Positions 17,261-27,138 of a DNA stretch of 64,000 nt are shown piece after piece. This stretch comes from Bin87 sp965204395 (GTDB lineage: Bacteria; Chloroflexota; Dehalococcoidia; Lucifugimonadales; UBA3495). The notes under the pieces are model-generated. The model was not told the DNA's origin. It saw only the letters and a program-made list of their open reading frames with translations, and searched no databases. The translations under genes were made by a program, and so were the position numbers. The stretch covers positions 868,001-932,000 of the forward strand of contig OZ241987.1 in NCBI GenBank assembly GCA_965204395.1, read 5' to 3'. Every line of letters starts with the position of its first letter. Within the stretch, counting starts at the first letter, position 1.

Positions 17261-20056
17261 ATGGTGAACAGCGGCCAGATGTCCATGCCGATGTCTTTTG
17301 GCGGCGCCGTCAGACAGAACCCGTTGCTGCTCCTAATCGACGGGCACGCCATGGTCCACCGGTCGTTCCGGGCCATCAGCGTCAGCCGCAACCTGACCGT
17401 CTCCACCACCGGCGAGGACGTTACGGGTGTCTACGGGTTCGCCAGCGTTTTCCTCCGTGCCTTGAACGAATGGCAACCCACCCACGTCGCCGTCGCGTTC
17501 GACACGCCGACACCCACCTTCCGACACGAACGGTTCCCCGAATACAAGGCCCAGCGTCCTCCCACGCCGCCTGAACTCAGGGGCCAATTCGACCGGGTCA
17601 AGGAACTGATGACGACCTTCGCCGTCCCCGTCTACGAACTGCCCGGCTGGGAGGCGGACGACATCATCGGCACCTTGTCGCGCCAGGCGGAAGCGTCCGA
17701 TGTCGAGACCATCATCCTCACCGGAGACCGAGACACCTTCCAACTGATCACGCCCCGCGTGCGTGTCGATCTGGCCAGCAGCGAACGGGACCGGCGGATC
17801 GTAGGCGAGGAGGAACTCGCCGAGCGGTACGGAGGACTCACCGCCGCCCAGCAACCTGACTACAAGGCGCTGGTGGGCGACAAATCGGACAACATCCCCG
17901 GTGTACCCAGCGTGGGCGACAAGACGGCCACCACCCTGCTAACCGCCTACGAGACGCTGGAAGGCATCTACGAACACCTGGATGAGATAACGCAGAAACG
18001 AGTCCAGAACAGCCTCGCCAACAACCGGGACGCCGCGTTTGAGTATCGCGTTCTCACCACCATCGATTGCGACGCGCCGACCACACTGGACCTCGACGCC
18101 TGCCAGTTCGGCAACTACCAACGAGCCGACGTCGTCGCGTTGATGACCGCGTTGGAGTTCCACAGCATTGTGGGCCGCGTGCCGTCGCCGGATGCGCCGT
18201 GGACGTCCGCTCCGTCCAGCGCCGATGCTCAAGCGCCGACCGTGGGCGACGTTCCCGTCGCTGCCGGGGAATCTGACTACCGCGTCGTCGCGTCCGCCGA
18301 GGATCTGCAAGGAATGATCGACCAGATCATCGCGGCCGGCTCTTTTGCGTTCGACACGGAGTCCAGCAGCACTGATCCAATGGCCGCGGAATTGGCAGGG
18401 CTCAGCTTCGCCGTTTCCGACGGCACAGCCTGGTACGTACCGGTGGGGCATCGGGAAGGCCAGCAACTGCCCCTTGAAGAGGTCCTGGCCGCGGTGCGCC
18501 CGCTGTTCACCGCCGACGGCATCAGCCGCGTTGCCCACAACGCCAACTACGACCTCACGCTGCTGAGCAACTACGGTATCGATCCTCGCGGCGTAATCGA
18601 CCACGACACCATGATCTCCGCGCACCTGTTGGGCAACAATCGGCTGGGGCTCAAGCCATTGGCCCTGGCCATCCTGGGGCGCGAGATGACCGAGATTACG
18701 GAGCTGATCGGGAGGGGAGCGAAGCAGAAAACGTTCAACGAAGTCCCTATCGAAGAGGGCGCCCCGTATGCCGCCGCCGATGCCGACTACACCTTGCGGC
18801 TGCGCCAGCAGTTCGAGCCGTTGCTGGGACACCAGGGGCTCAATGATCTGATGGCGAACGTCGAGCTCCCGCTTGTCCCCGTGCTGGTCGAGATGCAGCG
18901 CGCCGGCGTCCGGCTGGATTCCGGCATCCTGCACGAAATGTCCCGGGACCTGAAGGAGCAGCTTGACCAGATCGAGACCGACCTGTACGGCGACATCGGG
19001 CACAGCGTCAACATCAACTCTCCCAAGCAGCTCAGCGACCTGCTGTTCGGCGAACTCGGGCTGCCCAAAACGCGCCGCACCAAGTCCGGTTATTCGACGG
19101 ACGCCAACGCGCTGGAATCGCTCAAGGGCATGCACCCTGTGGTGGACCGGATCCTGGACTACCGCCAAGTCTCCAAGCTGAAGTCCACCTACGTCGACGC
19201 CCTGCCCGAGATGGTCAACGCCAATACCGGACGCATCCACACCTCGTACCACCAGACGGGTTCAGCGACCGGTCGGGTCAGCAGTAGCGACCCCAACCTG
19301 CAGAACATCCCCGTCCGCACGGAGTTGGGACGCCAGGTGCGCCGCGCTTTCGTCGCCGACTCCGGGTGCCAGTTGCTCTCCGCCGACTACTCCCAGATCG
19401 AACTCAGGGTCCTGGCTCATCTGTCTCAGGACCCATCGCTGTTGGAGGCGTTCCGACGCGGCGAGGACATTCACGCCGCCACCGCCAGCCAGATGTTCAA
19501 CGTGCCTATCAACGATGTGGACGGCGAACAGCGACGCATCGCCAAGGTGCTGAACTTCGGCGTGATCTACGGGTTGGGTCCCTACGGGATATCCCAGCAG
19601 ACAGGATTCAGCCGCGAGGAGGGTCGCCACTTCATCGACACCTACCTCACGCGCTACCCGGGCATCAACGACTACCTGGAGTCGGTGAAGGACCAGACCC
19701 GGGCCACCATGTACGCCGAAACCCTGCTTGGCCGCCGGCGCTATTTCCCCGACATCCAGTCCACCAACCACAACACCCGCGCCGCCGCCGAGCGCATGGC
19801 AATCAACATGCCCATCCAGGGCACCGCCGCCGACATCATGAAGAAGGCCATGATCAACGTGCAGGCTCGGATGCAGAACGAGCAGATGCGGTCAAAGATG
19901 ATCCTCCAGGTGCACGACGAGTTGGTGTTCGAGGTTCCCGAAGACGAAATGGACCACATGACCGCGCTGGCGATGGACGAAATGCCGGCCGCCCTAGACC
20001 TGGACGTCACCCTAAAGGTGGACGTGAAGTCCGGCCACTCCTGGGGCGATTTCTGA
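17261..20056 (+). CDS. polA: DNA polymerase I
   Basis: 931 residues. The start is the ATG at 17261, seven bases after a GGAGGT box; an earlier in-frame ATG at 17240 lacks one. Domains: 5' nuclease at about 20-300; 3'-5' exonuclease at about 320-510 with all three motifs kept (FDTESSS, NANYDLTLL, YAAADADYT), so proofreading should be active; polymerase at about 550-931 with motif A (SADYSQIELRVLAH), motif B (RRIAKVLNFGVIYG) and motif C (QVHDEL). Functions in Okazaki fragment processing and repair. A TATAAT box at 17196-17201 is a plausible -10 element. Confidence 0.97.
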   Translation: MVNSGQMSMPMSFGGAVRQNPLLLLIDGHAMVHRSFRAISVSRNLTVSTTGEDVTGVYGFASVFLRALNEWQPTHVAVAFDTPTPTFRHERFPEYKAQRPPTPPELRGQFDRVKELMTTFAVPVYELPGWEADDIIGTLSRQAEASDVETIILTGDRDTFQLITPRVRVDLASSERDRRIVGEEELAERYGGLTAAQQPDYKALVGDKSDNIPGVPSVGDKTATTLLTAYETLEGIYEHLDEITQKRVQNSLANNRDAAFEYRVLTTIDCDAPTTLDLDACQFGNYQRADVVALMTALEFHSIVGRVPSPDAPWTSAPSSADAQAPTVGDVPVAAGESDYRVVASAEDLQGMIDQIIAAGSFAFDTESSSTDPMAAELAGLSFAVSDGTAWYVPVGHREGQQLPLEEVLAAVRPLFTADGISRVAHNANYDLTLLSNYGIDPRGVIDHDTMISAHLLGNNRLGLKPLALAILGREMTEITELIGRGAKQKTFNEVPIEEGAPYAAADADYTLRLRQQFEPLLGHQGLNDLMANVELPLVPVLVEMQRAGVRLDSGILHEMSRDLKEQLDQIETDLYGDIGHSVNINSPKQLSDLLFGELGLPKTRRTKSGYSTDANALESLKGMHPVVDRILDYRQVSKLKSTYVDALPEMVNANTGRIHTSYHQTGSATGRVSSSDPNLQNIPVRTELGRQVRRAFVADSGCQLLSADYSQIELRVLAHLSQDPSLLEAFRRGEDIHAATASQMFNVPINDVDGEQRRIAKVLNFGVIYGLGPYGISQQTGFSREEGRHFIDTYLTRYPGINDYLESVKDQTRATMYAETLLGRRRYFPDIQSTNHNTRAAAERMAINMPIQGTAADIMKKAMINVQARMQNEQMRSKMILQVHDELVFEVPEDEMDHMTALAMDEMPAALDLDVTLKVDVKSGHSWGDF

Positions 20057-20120
20057 TCCCCTTCATCCCGGCCGCTACCGCCGGCCAATTCAAGCCAACT
20101 GATTGTGAGGTAAAGCGCCT

Positions 20121-21008
20121 GTGGATCTGATGCGCAGCCTGGTGTTCGTTCCCGGCAACCGCGCCAACATGCTGGAACGCGCCCTGGAGTTCAACGCCGA
20201 CATCGTCATGGTGGACCTGGAGGATTCGGTGCCGCCGGGCGAGAAGGGCACGGCCTGCGAGATGGCCGTCAAGTGGGTTCCCAAACTCCACGCTGCCGGG
20301 CGGCGCGTCATGGTGCGCGTCAACTCACTGGACACCGGCCTCACCGCCGACGAACTGTCAGCGGTGGTGTCGCCCGTCCTCGCCGGCATCAGCATCGGCA
20401 AGGGGGATACGCGCTGGGACCTGCAACAGATTGACCGCCTGCTCGCACCGCTGGAAAACAGCGCCGGCATTCCCCCCGGAAGCATCCGCGTGGTGCCGTG
20501 GATTGAGACCGCCATGGCGATTGTCCACGTGTATGAGATGGCCTCCGCCTCCCAGCGGGTAGCCGGCATTGCGTTCGGCGGTGAGGACTACACCAACGAC
20601 ATGGGCGTCATCCGCAACGACTTCGGCGAGGAGAGCTATTTCGCCCGTTCCTCGGTGGCAATAGCCGCCAAAGCCGCCGGCGTCGCCGCGCTGGACGGGC
20701 CGTTCGTCGGATTCCGCGACCCAGACGGGCTGAGGAAGGACGCTCGCGCCGCCCGACAGATGGGTTACACCGGCAAGTTTGCCATTCACCCAGCCCAGAT
20801 CGACATTATCAACGAGACGTTCTCACCCAACCCCGAAGACATCGCCTACGCCAGAAGAGTGATGGAAGCATGGGAAGAAGCCGAAGCCGCCGGACGGGGC
20901 TCCCTGTCCATCGACGGGCGCATGGTGGACGTCCCCGTGGTCAAACGGGCGCAGAACCTGCTGGCGCTGGTGGCCGAAATCGAACGGCAGACCGCAGCCT
21001 CGGAGTAG
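20121..21008 (+). CDS. CitE-like HpcH/HpaI aldolase family CoA ester lyase
   Basis: 295 residues of the TIM-barrel CitE family: RSLVFVPGNRANMLERAL at the N-terminus, VMVDLEDSVPPGEK (metal-binding Asp/Glu region), MVRVNS, WIETAMAIVHVYEMA, and IHPAQIDIIN at the end. These enzymes cleave or form CoA thioesters such as malyl-, methylmalyl- or citramalyl-CoA, or act on citryl groups; the exact substrate cannot be read from sequence. The GTG at 20121 follows a GAGGTAAAG site; an ATG nine bases later is possible. It lies 64 bases after polA and 10 bases before folB. Confidence 0.88.
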   Translation: MDLMRSLVFVPGNRANMLERALEFNADIVMVDLEDSVPPGEKGTACEMAVKWVPKLHAAGRRVMVRVNSLDTGLTADELSAVVSPVLAGISIGKGDTRWDLQQIDRLLAPLENSAGIPPGSIRVVPWIETAMAIVHVYEMASASQRVAGIAFGGEDYTNDMGVIRNDFGEESYFARSSVAIAAKAAGVAALDGPFVGFRDPDGLRKDARAARQMGYTGKFAIHPAQIDIINETFSPNPEDIAYARRVMEAWEEAEAAGRGSLSIDGRMVDVPVVKRAQNLLALVAEIERQTAASE

Positions 21009-21018
21009 CGTCGCGCCG

Positions 21019-21393
21019 ATGTCCGCCGACCGCGTCATCCTCAGCGGGATGCAATTCTACGGATTCCACGGAGTCAACGCCGAAGAACGCGCGCTGGGTC
21101 AGCCATTCATCGTGGATCTGGAGGCGGAACTGGACCTGAGCGCGGCTTCTCACTCGGACCGCCTGACTGATACCGTGAGCTATACGCATCTGTACCGGGT
21201 GGTCAAAAGCGTAATGGAGGGTGAACCCCTCAATCTGCTGGAAGCGGCGGCCGGATCCATCGCCAGCGGAGTGTTGGAGCAACACCCGTCGATCGAAGCG
21301 GTCCGCGTGCGCGTCCAAAAACCCCGCCCGCCGATTCGAGGGTCTGTGATAGATTCGGCGGCGGTCGAAATTTACCGGAGCAGGACTGGCTAA
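21019..21393 (+). CDS. folB: Dihydroneopterin aldolase
   Basis: 124 residues. FolB family blocks: DRVILSGMQFYGFHGVNAEE with the conserved FYGFHGV, VDLEAELDLS, DTVSYTHLYRVV, the catalytic-site NLLEAAAGSIA, and VRVRVQKPRPPI near the end. It converts dihydroneopterin to 6-hydroxymethyl-dihydropterin in folate synthesis. The conserved glutamate and tyrosine of the active site (near residues 22 and 54) are present. No other folate genes lie beside it. Confidence 0.93.
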   Translation: MSADRVILSGMQFYGFHGVNAEERALGQPFIVDLEAELDLSAASHSDRLTDTVSYTHLYRVVKSVMEGEPLNLLEAAAGSIASGVLEQHPSIEAVRVRVQKPRPPIRGSVIDSAAVEIYRSRTG

Positions 21394-21434
21394 CAACCGC
21401 AAGCGCCGTGGTTCGCGGCGTGGAGATGGACACC

Positions 21435-23069
21435 ATGGCGACAACAGGCAACGGCACACAAGACGGGATCGCCCTCCGGTTCAACGAGGCGACCAAGCTC
21501 CAGTACATCAACCTGGACAACAAGCCCCCGCTCTACAAGATTTACCCCGGCCTCCGCGCCATCGGCCTGCCCAACGTTGCCGAACAGCCGGGGCCTCAAA
21601 TGCCCACGTTGGCCGCCATCCGGGGCGATCACGCCGGCGACTCGTCGGGGGCGCTCACGCTGGAAAAGCTGACCAGCCTGTTGTACCACTCCGCCGCCGT
21701 GATCCGACGACGCCAACTGAGCGACGGCGAAGTCCACTACCGGGCCGCCGCATCCGCCGGCGCGCTGTATCCCACGGAAATCTACGTCGTGTGCGGCGAC
21801 CTGGAGGGTCTACGGGCCGGCGTCTATCATTTCAACCCCCGCGACTGCACCCTTGCCCGCCTGCGCAATGGCGACCTCCGCCGTTGGGTCGGCAGCGCGG
21901 TCGGCGATCACTCCGCGTATCCCGCGACGCTGGTGTTCACCACCGTTTTCTGGCGCAGCGCGTGGAAATATCGCGAACGTGGCTACCGCTACTGCTACTG
22001 GGATCTGGGGACGGTGGGCGCCAACCTGCTGGCGACCGCCAACGCGGAATCCGTGCCTGTCAAGCTGAATTTCGGTTTCGTGGACCGCATGCTCACCGGG
22101 TATTTCGGTATTGATGGCGTCACCGAAGCCCCTTCGTTGGTAGCCTCCGTGGGAACTCCGGACGGAATGCTGCCGGCCGGTTCAGGAGACGTACCCGGAG
22201 CATTGACCCAGGAGAGCAACGATCTGACCGCCGGCGCCATCGACTACCCCATGAGCGCCGACGTCCACGACGCATCGCCCCTGCGCACCCATGAGGACCT
22301 GGCGAGTTGGAACCAGGCGGTGGTCAACGCGTCCCAATCGGAGAAGGACGAACTGGATGGCACCGGCGAGAATTTCCGCCCCTTACGCTCCGGTTCTGAC
22401 GGCGCGTTCGACGGCGATATTGACCTGACGGCCCTCGAGTCCTCCCCACTCGGCGACTGCATCAGATATCGCGGGTCCACCCGCCGCTTCTCCCGACAAC
22501 CCATCCCCTGGGAATCATTCCGCGCCGTTGTGGACGCCGCCGGCAGCGCGATTGACGCGGCCGGCTTGGAAGGTGGTCACAGCCCAACCCTGGGGCTGTA
22601 TTTCATCGTCAGCGCGGTGGAGGGATTGGAACCCGGAGCGTACTACTACAACCCCTTCTACAACGGCTTGCGGCTGCTGAAATCAGGCGATTTCCGCGAG
22701 ATGGCCGGCCACCTGGGATTCGAGCAGGCATTGCCAGCCGACGCCGCCGCAGTCGCGTTCATCACCGCGGACCTCGCCACCATCGATTCCACGCTAGGGG
22801 CGAGGGGCTACCGCATGGCCCAGACCGCCGCCGGCATCATCGGCGGGCGGTTGTACCTTGGCATGCACGCGCTGGGCCTGGGTGCGACGGGCCTCACTTT
22901 CTTCGACGACAGCGTCACGCAGTTTTTCTCGCCCCACGCCGCCGGCCAGTCGGCGGTTTTCGTCGTCCCCATGGGTGTCCCGGGCACGCCGAACCGCGTG
23001 CGCCCATTCCGATCCCAGGTCGCCGTCAGCCTGGACTCTCGGGCTCGGGGCGCAGGGCAGGAGGAGTAA
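21435..23069 (+). CDS. SagB-type two-domain nitroreductase-fold oxidoreductase
   Basis: 544 residues from the ATG at 21435 (GGAG nine bases upstream; the frame is open from a GTG at 21408). It carries two nitroreductase-fold halves, roughly 60-250 and 330-540. The first has RQLSDGEVHYRAAASAGALYPTEIYVV and the second RGSTRRFSRQPIPWESF, matching FMN-binding blocks of SagB/ThcOx dehydrogenases. That family oxidises azolines in thiazole/oxazole-modified peptides, but no YcaO cyclodehydratase or precursor peptide gene is seen nearby, so a stand-alone flavin enzyme is more likely here. Ends 17 bases before a converging gene. Confidence 0.82.
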   Translation: MATTGNGTQDGIALRFNEATKLQYINLDNKPPLYKIYPGLRAIGLPNVAEQPGPQMPTLAAIRGDHAGDSSGALTLEKLTSLLYHSAAVIRRRQLSDGEVHYRAAASAGALYPTEIYVVCGDLEGLRAGVYHFNPRDCTLARLRNGDLRRWVGSAVGDHSAYPATLVFTTVFWRSAWKYRERGYRYCYWDLGTVGANLLATANAESVPVKLNFGFVDRMLTGYFGIDGVTEAPSLVASVGTPDGMLPAGSGDVPGALTQESNDLTAGAIDYPMSADVHDASPLRTHEDLASWNQAVVNASQSEKDELDGTGENFRPLRSGSDGAFDGDIDLTALESSPLGDCIRYRGSTRRFSRQPIPWESFRAVVDAAGSAIDAAGLEGGHSPTLGLYFIVSAVEGLEPGAYYYNPFYNGLRLLKSGDFREMAGHLGFEQALPADAAAVAFITADLATIDSTLGARGYRMAQTAAGIIGGRLYLGMHALGLGATGLTFFDDSVTQFFSPHAAGQSAVFVVPMGVPGTPNRVRPFRSQVAVSLDSRARGAGQEE

Positions 23070-23086
23070 CGCTCCGCCCAAGCGCC

Positions 23087-24001
23087 CTACTCCCAGTCAT
23101 CCTCTTCTTGCGGCGGCACGATCTCCAGTATCGGATCGTTCTCAACATCATCGGCGTCCAGTACCGCCACTCCGGCGCTCGAACCGTCGGCGTCGTCATC
23201 ATCGTCGATTTCGTCGGTGGCGAGCGTTGGCAGAGCGTCTTCCTGCTCCGGATCGGGTTCCACGCTGGAATCGACCGTCAGATTCGCTTCCTCGACGTTC
23301 TCCAGAGCTTCTTCGACCACGGTTTCCGAATCCTGGCGGTCGGGTTCACCGTCGTCCCTGCGGCGCAGCGGAGGGAAGGACACCACATTCCTCAGCGACG
23401 GATGCTGTTGCGTCTCCCGAATTGCGATAGACACCGCGCCCCCGCTGATGCTTACCACCGCGGCGCTGTATTGATTGCCGCCGGCGATCAGCTTGCGCAG
23501 CCTACGTGCCAACCGCGGTTCAACCGTGCCCAACTGCCTGCCGTCTGCCGCATTGACGACTATCGTATCCCCAGAGGCCGATAGCGCGACTGTATCGCCA
23601 CCCACCACATCCGCCAGAGCGGTGGCCTCTCCGGTGGATCGCAACGTCGTGGTGCAGGACTTGCCGCCGTCCTCGATAAACACTGGCGACGACCCCGCGA
23701 CATGGGACGATGCGTTCGCACGGGGAGAGCCGGCCGTCTCCAACTTTTCCAAGCGGACCAGGTTCTTCCGGGCGATATTGTTGCTCGGATGCCTGGCGAG
23801 AAGATCGTCAAGGATTTTCCGGGCCTCCGAATAGTCTGCCAACTCCATCAGGGCTTTGGCCAGGCGGTTCGTGGCCTCGCAGTCGTCAGGGCAAAGCTCG
23901 AGAATCGCGCGGTTGAGTTCAACCGCCCGCGCCCAATTCCCATCCAGGGCGAGTTTGACCGCTTCTTTGCCCAGGTTTATTCGGAATCGATCAGTGGTCA
24001 T
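23087..24001 (-). CDS. TPR-repeat protein with acidic C-terminus
   Basis: 304 residues from the ATG at 24001 (preceded by GGGGA). Residues 8-85 hold two or three TPR-like helix pairs (GNWARAVELNRAILELCPDD, DYSEARKILDDLLARHP). The middle forms a beta-rich region (VVGGDTVALSASGDTIVVN). The last 100 residues are acidic and low in complexity, including a DDDDD run. Similar proteins with an N-terminal TPR are hypothetical in related genomes. No signal peptide. Likely a cytoplasmic adaptor; function unknown. Confidence 0.7.
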   Translation of the reverse strand: MTTDRFRINLGKEAVKLALDGNWARAVELNRAILELCPDDCEATNRLAKALMELADYSEARKILDDLLARHPSNNIARKNLVRLEKLETAGSPRANASSHVAGSSPVFIEDGGKSCTTTLRSTGEATALADVVGGDTVALSASGDTIVVNAADGRQLGTVEPRLARRLRKLIAGGNQYSAAVVSISGGAVSIAIRETQQHPSLRNVVSFPPLRRRDDGEPDRQDSETVVEEALENVEEANLTVDSSVEPDPEQEDALPTLATDEIDDDDDADGSSAGVAVLDADDVENDPILEIVPPQEEDDWE

Positions 24002-24217
24002 CGTTCCCCTGCCCGTCCGTGGGCCAGAGCTAAGTTTTTCGTGCACTATCATGGCGAGTCCCTCAATGCGTTATAGCGTGTACTAGTTATAGTCCAGGTC
24101 CTGGACGCTAGATTTACACGAACGCGGTTCGGGAGACCAACTAACCGATGGACTGATTTTTACAAATTCTTGGAATTTGGCTGGAGTGAAGTGATGAGCC
24201 GTTCGTCAAGCAAGGCG

Positions 24218-24940
24218 CTATCCATATCGCCGAGCCATCCACCGCCACCTGATCACTACCAGATCGCGCAAAGTGCGCCAGCCATCGCGAAATGGCCGCA
24301 CCTTACTCTCCGCTCGGTAGTGCCAGTCGATTCCTACCTCGGCCGTCGAAAAGCCCCGTTTCCGGGCCAGAAATAGAATCTCAGCATCGAAAGCGAATCC
24401 GTCCAGGGTTTGGGCCGCAAACAACGCTTCTGCGGGTTCTCTCCGAAATACTTTGAATCCGCATTGGGTATCCTTCACGCCGGGCGTGGCCAACAGCCGG
24501 GTGAACCCATTGAACACCCGACCCATCAGCCACCGACCACGCGGTTCCCCGATGCGCCGCGCCCCCGCCGCCTCTCGCGACCCGATCACTATGTCGGCCG
24601 CCGGCCCGTCCGGGGGCAGCAACCGTTCCAGCAGTTCGATGGGCATCGACAGATCAGCGTCACAGAGAAAACGGTACTCACCTGCCGCGGCCAACATTCC
24701 CTGTTTCACCGCCGCGCCTTTTCCCCGGTGCGGGAAGGAATGTACATGGAACCCGGGGTACGTCCTCCCGAATTCCTGGACTACTGTCTCGGTGCGGTCC
24801 TCGCTGCCGTCGTTGGCTACTATAACTTCCCAAGTGTACGGGCGGTCCGTGAGGTACTGCCTCAGCGTCTCCAGGGTTTCCGGCAGCCGCCCCTCTTCGT
24901 TATAGGCGGGAATCACCACCGAAAGATAGCAGGATGACAT
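24218..24940 (-). CDS. Family 2 glycosyltransferase, dolichyl-phosphate-mannose-synthase-like
   Basis: 240 residues of the GT-A fold. Family landmarks are LSVVIPAYNEEGRLPETL at residues 6-23, VIVANDGSEDRT, the metal-binding FLCDADLSMP near residue 95, and KDTQCGFKVFRREPA near 155-170. There are no membrane helices, so it is the soluble catalytic type that transfers sugar from a nucleotide donor to a lipid phosphate. It ends a long minus-strand run, 20 bases after lysC. The 216 bases on its far side (24002-24217) hold no gene I can support. Confidence 0.87.
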   Translation of the reverse strand: MSSCYLSVVIPAYNEEGRLPETLETLRQYLTDRPYTWEVIVANDGSEDRTETVVQEFGRTYPGFHVHSFPHRGKGAAVKQGMLAAAGEYRFLCDADLSMPIELLERLLPPDGPAADIVIGSREAAGARRIGEPRGRWLMGRVFNGFTRLLATPGVKDTQCGFKVFRREPAEALFAAQTLDGFAFDAEILFLARKRGFSTAEVGIDWHYRAESKVRPFRDGWRTLRDLVVIRWRWMARRYG

Positions 24941-24960
24941 CGCCAGGGGCCACGGAACGG

Positions 24961-26187
<1,227 letters not shown>

Positions 26188-26191
26188 GATC

Positions 26192-27112
26192 CTACGAGTC
26201 TTGCACGGATTGGACGTGCGCTCCCTGGCTGGTCGGTCGGGTTATCTCAACGCGCCCATCCACTCCGGCCAACCGGGCCGCGTCGAACATTTCGTAAGCC
26301 ACCGTCATGGAGCGTTCCTGTGTGAGAGCCAGGATGGTGCTGCCGCTGCCCGAAAGAAACACCCCCAACGCTCCGGCGTTGCGGGCCGCCTCGAAAATCA
26401 CTTTCATCGGTGGGAATATGGCCTGTCGATAGGGTTGGTGCAGCCGGTCCTGGGTGGCGATATTCAAATACTCCGGGTGGTTCGACTGCATACCCGCCAC
26501 CAGCAGCGCGGCCCTGCTCATATTGTACACCGCGTCCGCTACGGAGATTTCGCTGGGCAGTACCCGCCGGGCGTCGGCGGTCGCTATCCGCCGGTCGGGG
26601 ATGAACAACACCGCCTGCAATTCCTCCGGCACGTCGATCTGCGCGGTGTACAGTTGCTGATCGTCGGTGATCACCAACTGTAATCCACCGTGGACTGCCG
26701 CCGCCACATTGTCCGGGTGGCCTTCTATCGTCGCAGCCATCTCCAGCAGATCGTTGGGCGTGAACGGATCCCCCAGCAAAGCGTTGGCTGCCACCAGTCC
26801 GCCGGCGATGGCGGCGGCGCTGCTGCCTAGCCCCCTGCTCAATGGGATCGAATTTTCGCACCGCATCTTCAGCGGCGGCGCTTCCTCATCGGCCTCGCCA
26901 AACAGGAAGGCCATCGCCCGATAGGTCAGGTTCTCCGCATCGGCGGCCAACTCCCCCTCACCTTCGCCCACCACTGCCACCGTTGCCTCGGTTCCCGCCA
27001 CGTCAGTCGTTACCGTGATGCGGTTCCAAAGGTCCAGCGCCATGCCCAGGCAATCATACCCGGGGCCAAGGTTGGCCGTCGTGGCGGGGGCGCGCACTTC
27101 AATTGTCGGCAA
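26192..27112 (-). CDS. thrB: Homoserine kinase (GHMP family)
   Basis: 306 residues if translation begins at the TTG at 27112, which has a GGAG box and lies 26 bases after the upstream gene. The longest frame (to 27475) would overlap that gene by over 300 bases. The N-terminus VRAPATTANLGPGYDCLG and the phosphate-binding motif PLSRGLGSSAAAIAGGL are diagnostic of ThrB; GALGVFLSGSGST is the third GHMP motif. It phosphorylates homoserine in threonine synthesis, consistent with lysC alongside. Confidence 0.93.
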   Translation of the reverse strand: MPTIEVRAPATTANLGPGYDCLGMALDLWNRITVTTDVAGTEATVAVVGEGEGELAADAENLTYRAMAFLFGEADEEAPPLKMRCENSIPLSRGLGSSAAAIAGGLVAANALLGDPFTPNDLLEMAATIEGHPDNVAAAVHGGLQLVITDDQQLYTAQIDVPEELQAVLFIPDRRIATADARRVLPSEISVADAVYNMSRAALLVAGMQSNHPEYLNIATQDRLHQPYRQAIFPPMKVIFEAARNAGALGVFLSGSGSTILALTQERSMTVAYEMFDAARLAGVDGRVEITRPTSQGAHVQSVQDS

Positions 27113-27138
27113 GAGTATCTCCGTTCCGGGCCGTAACG

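Noticed and set aside
16762..17409. Long form of the first FmdB gene (215 codons)
   Set aside because: The family begins at MPMYEYRC; the extra 110 codons overlap the polA start on the other strand.
17939..19252. 437-codon open frame on the minus strand inside polA
   Set aside because: polA is intact on the other strand and the antisense protein has no family pattern.
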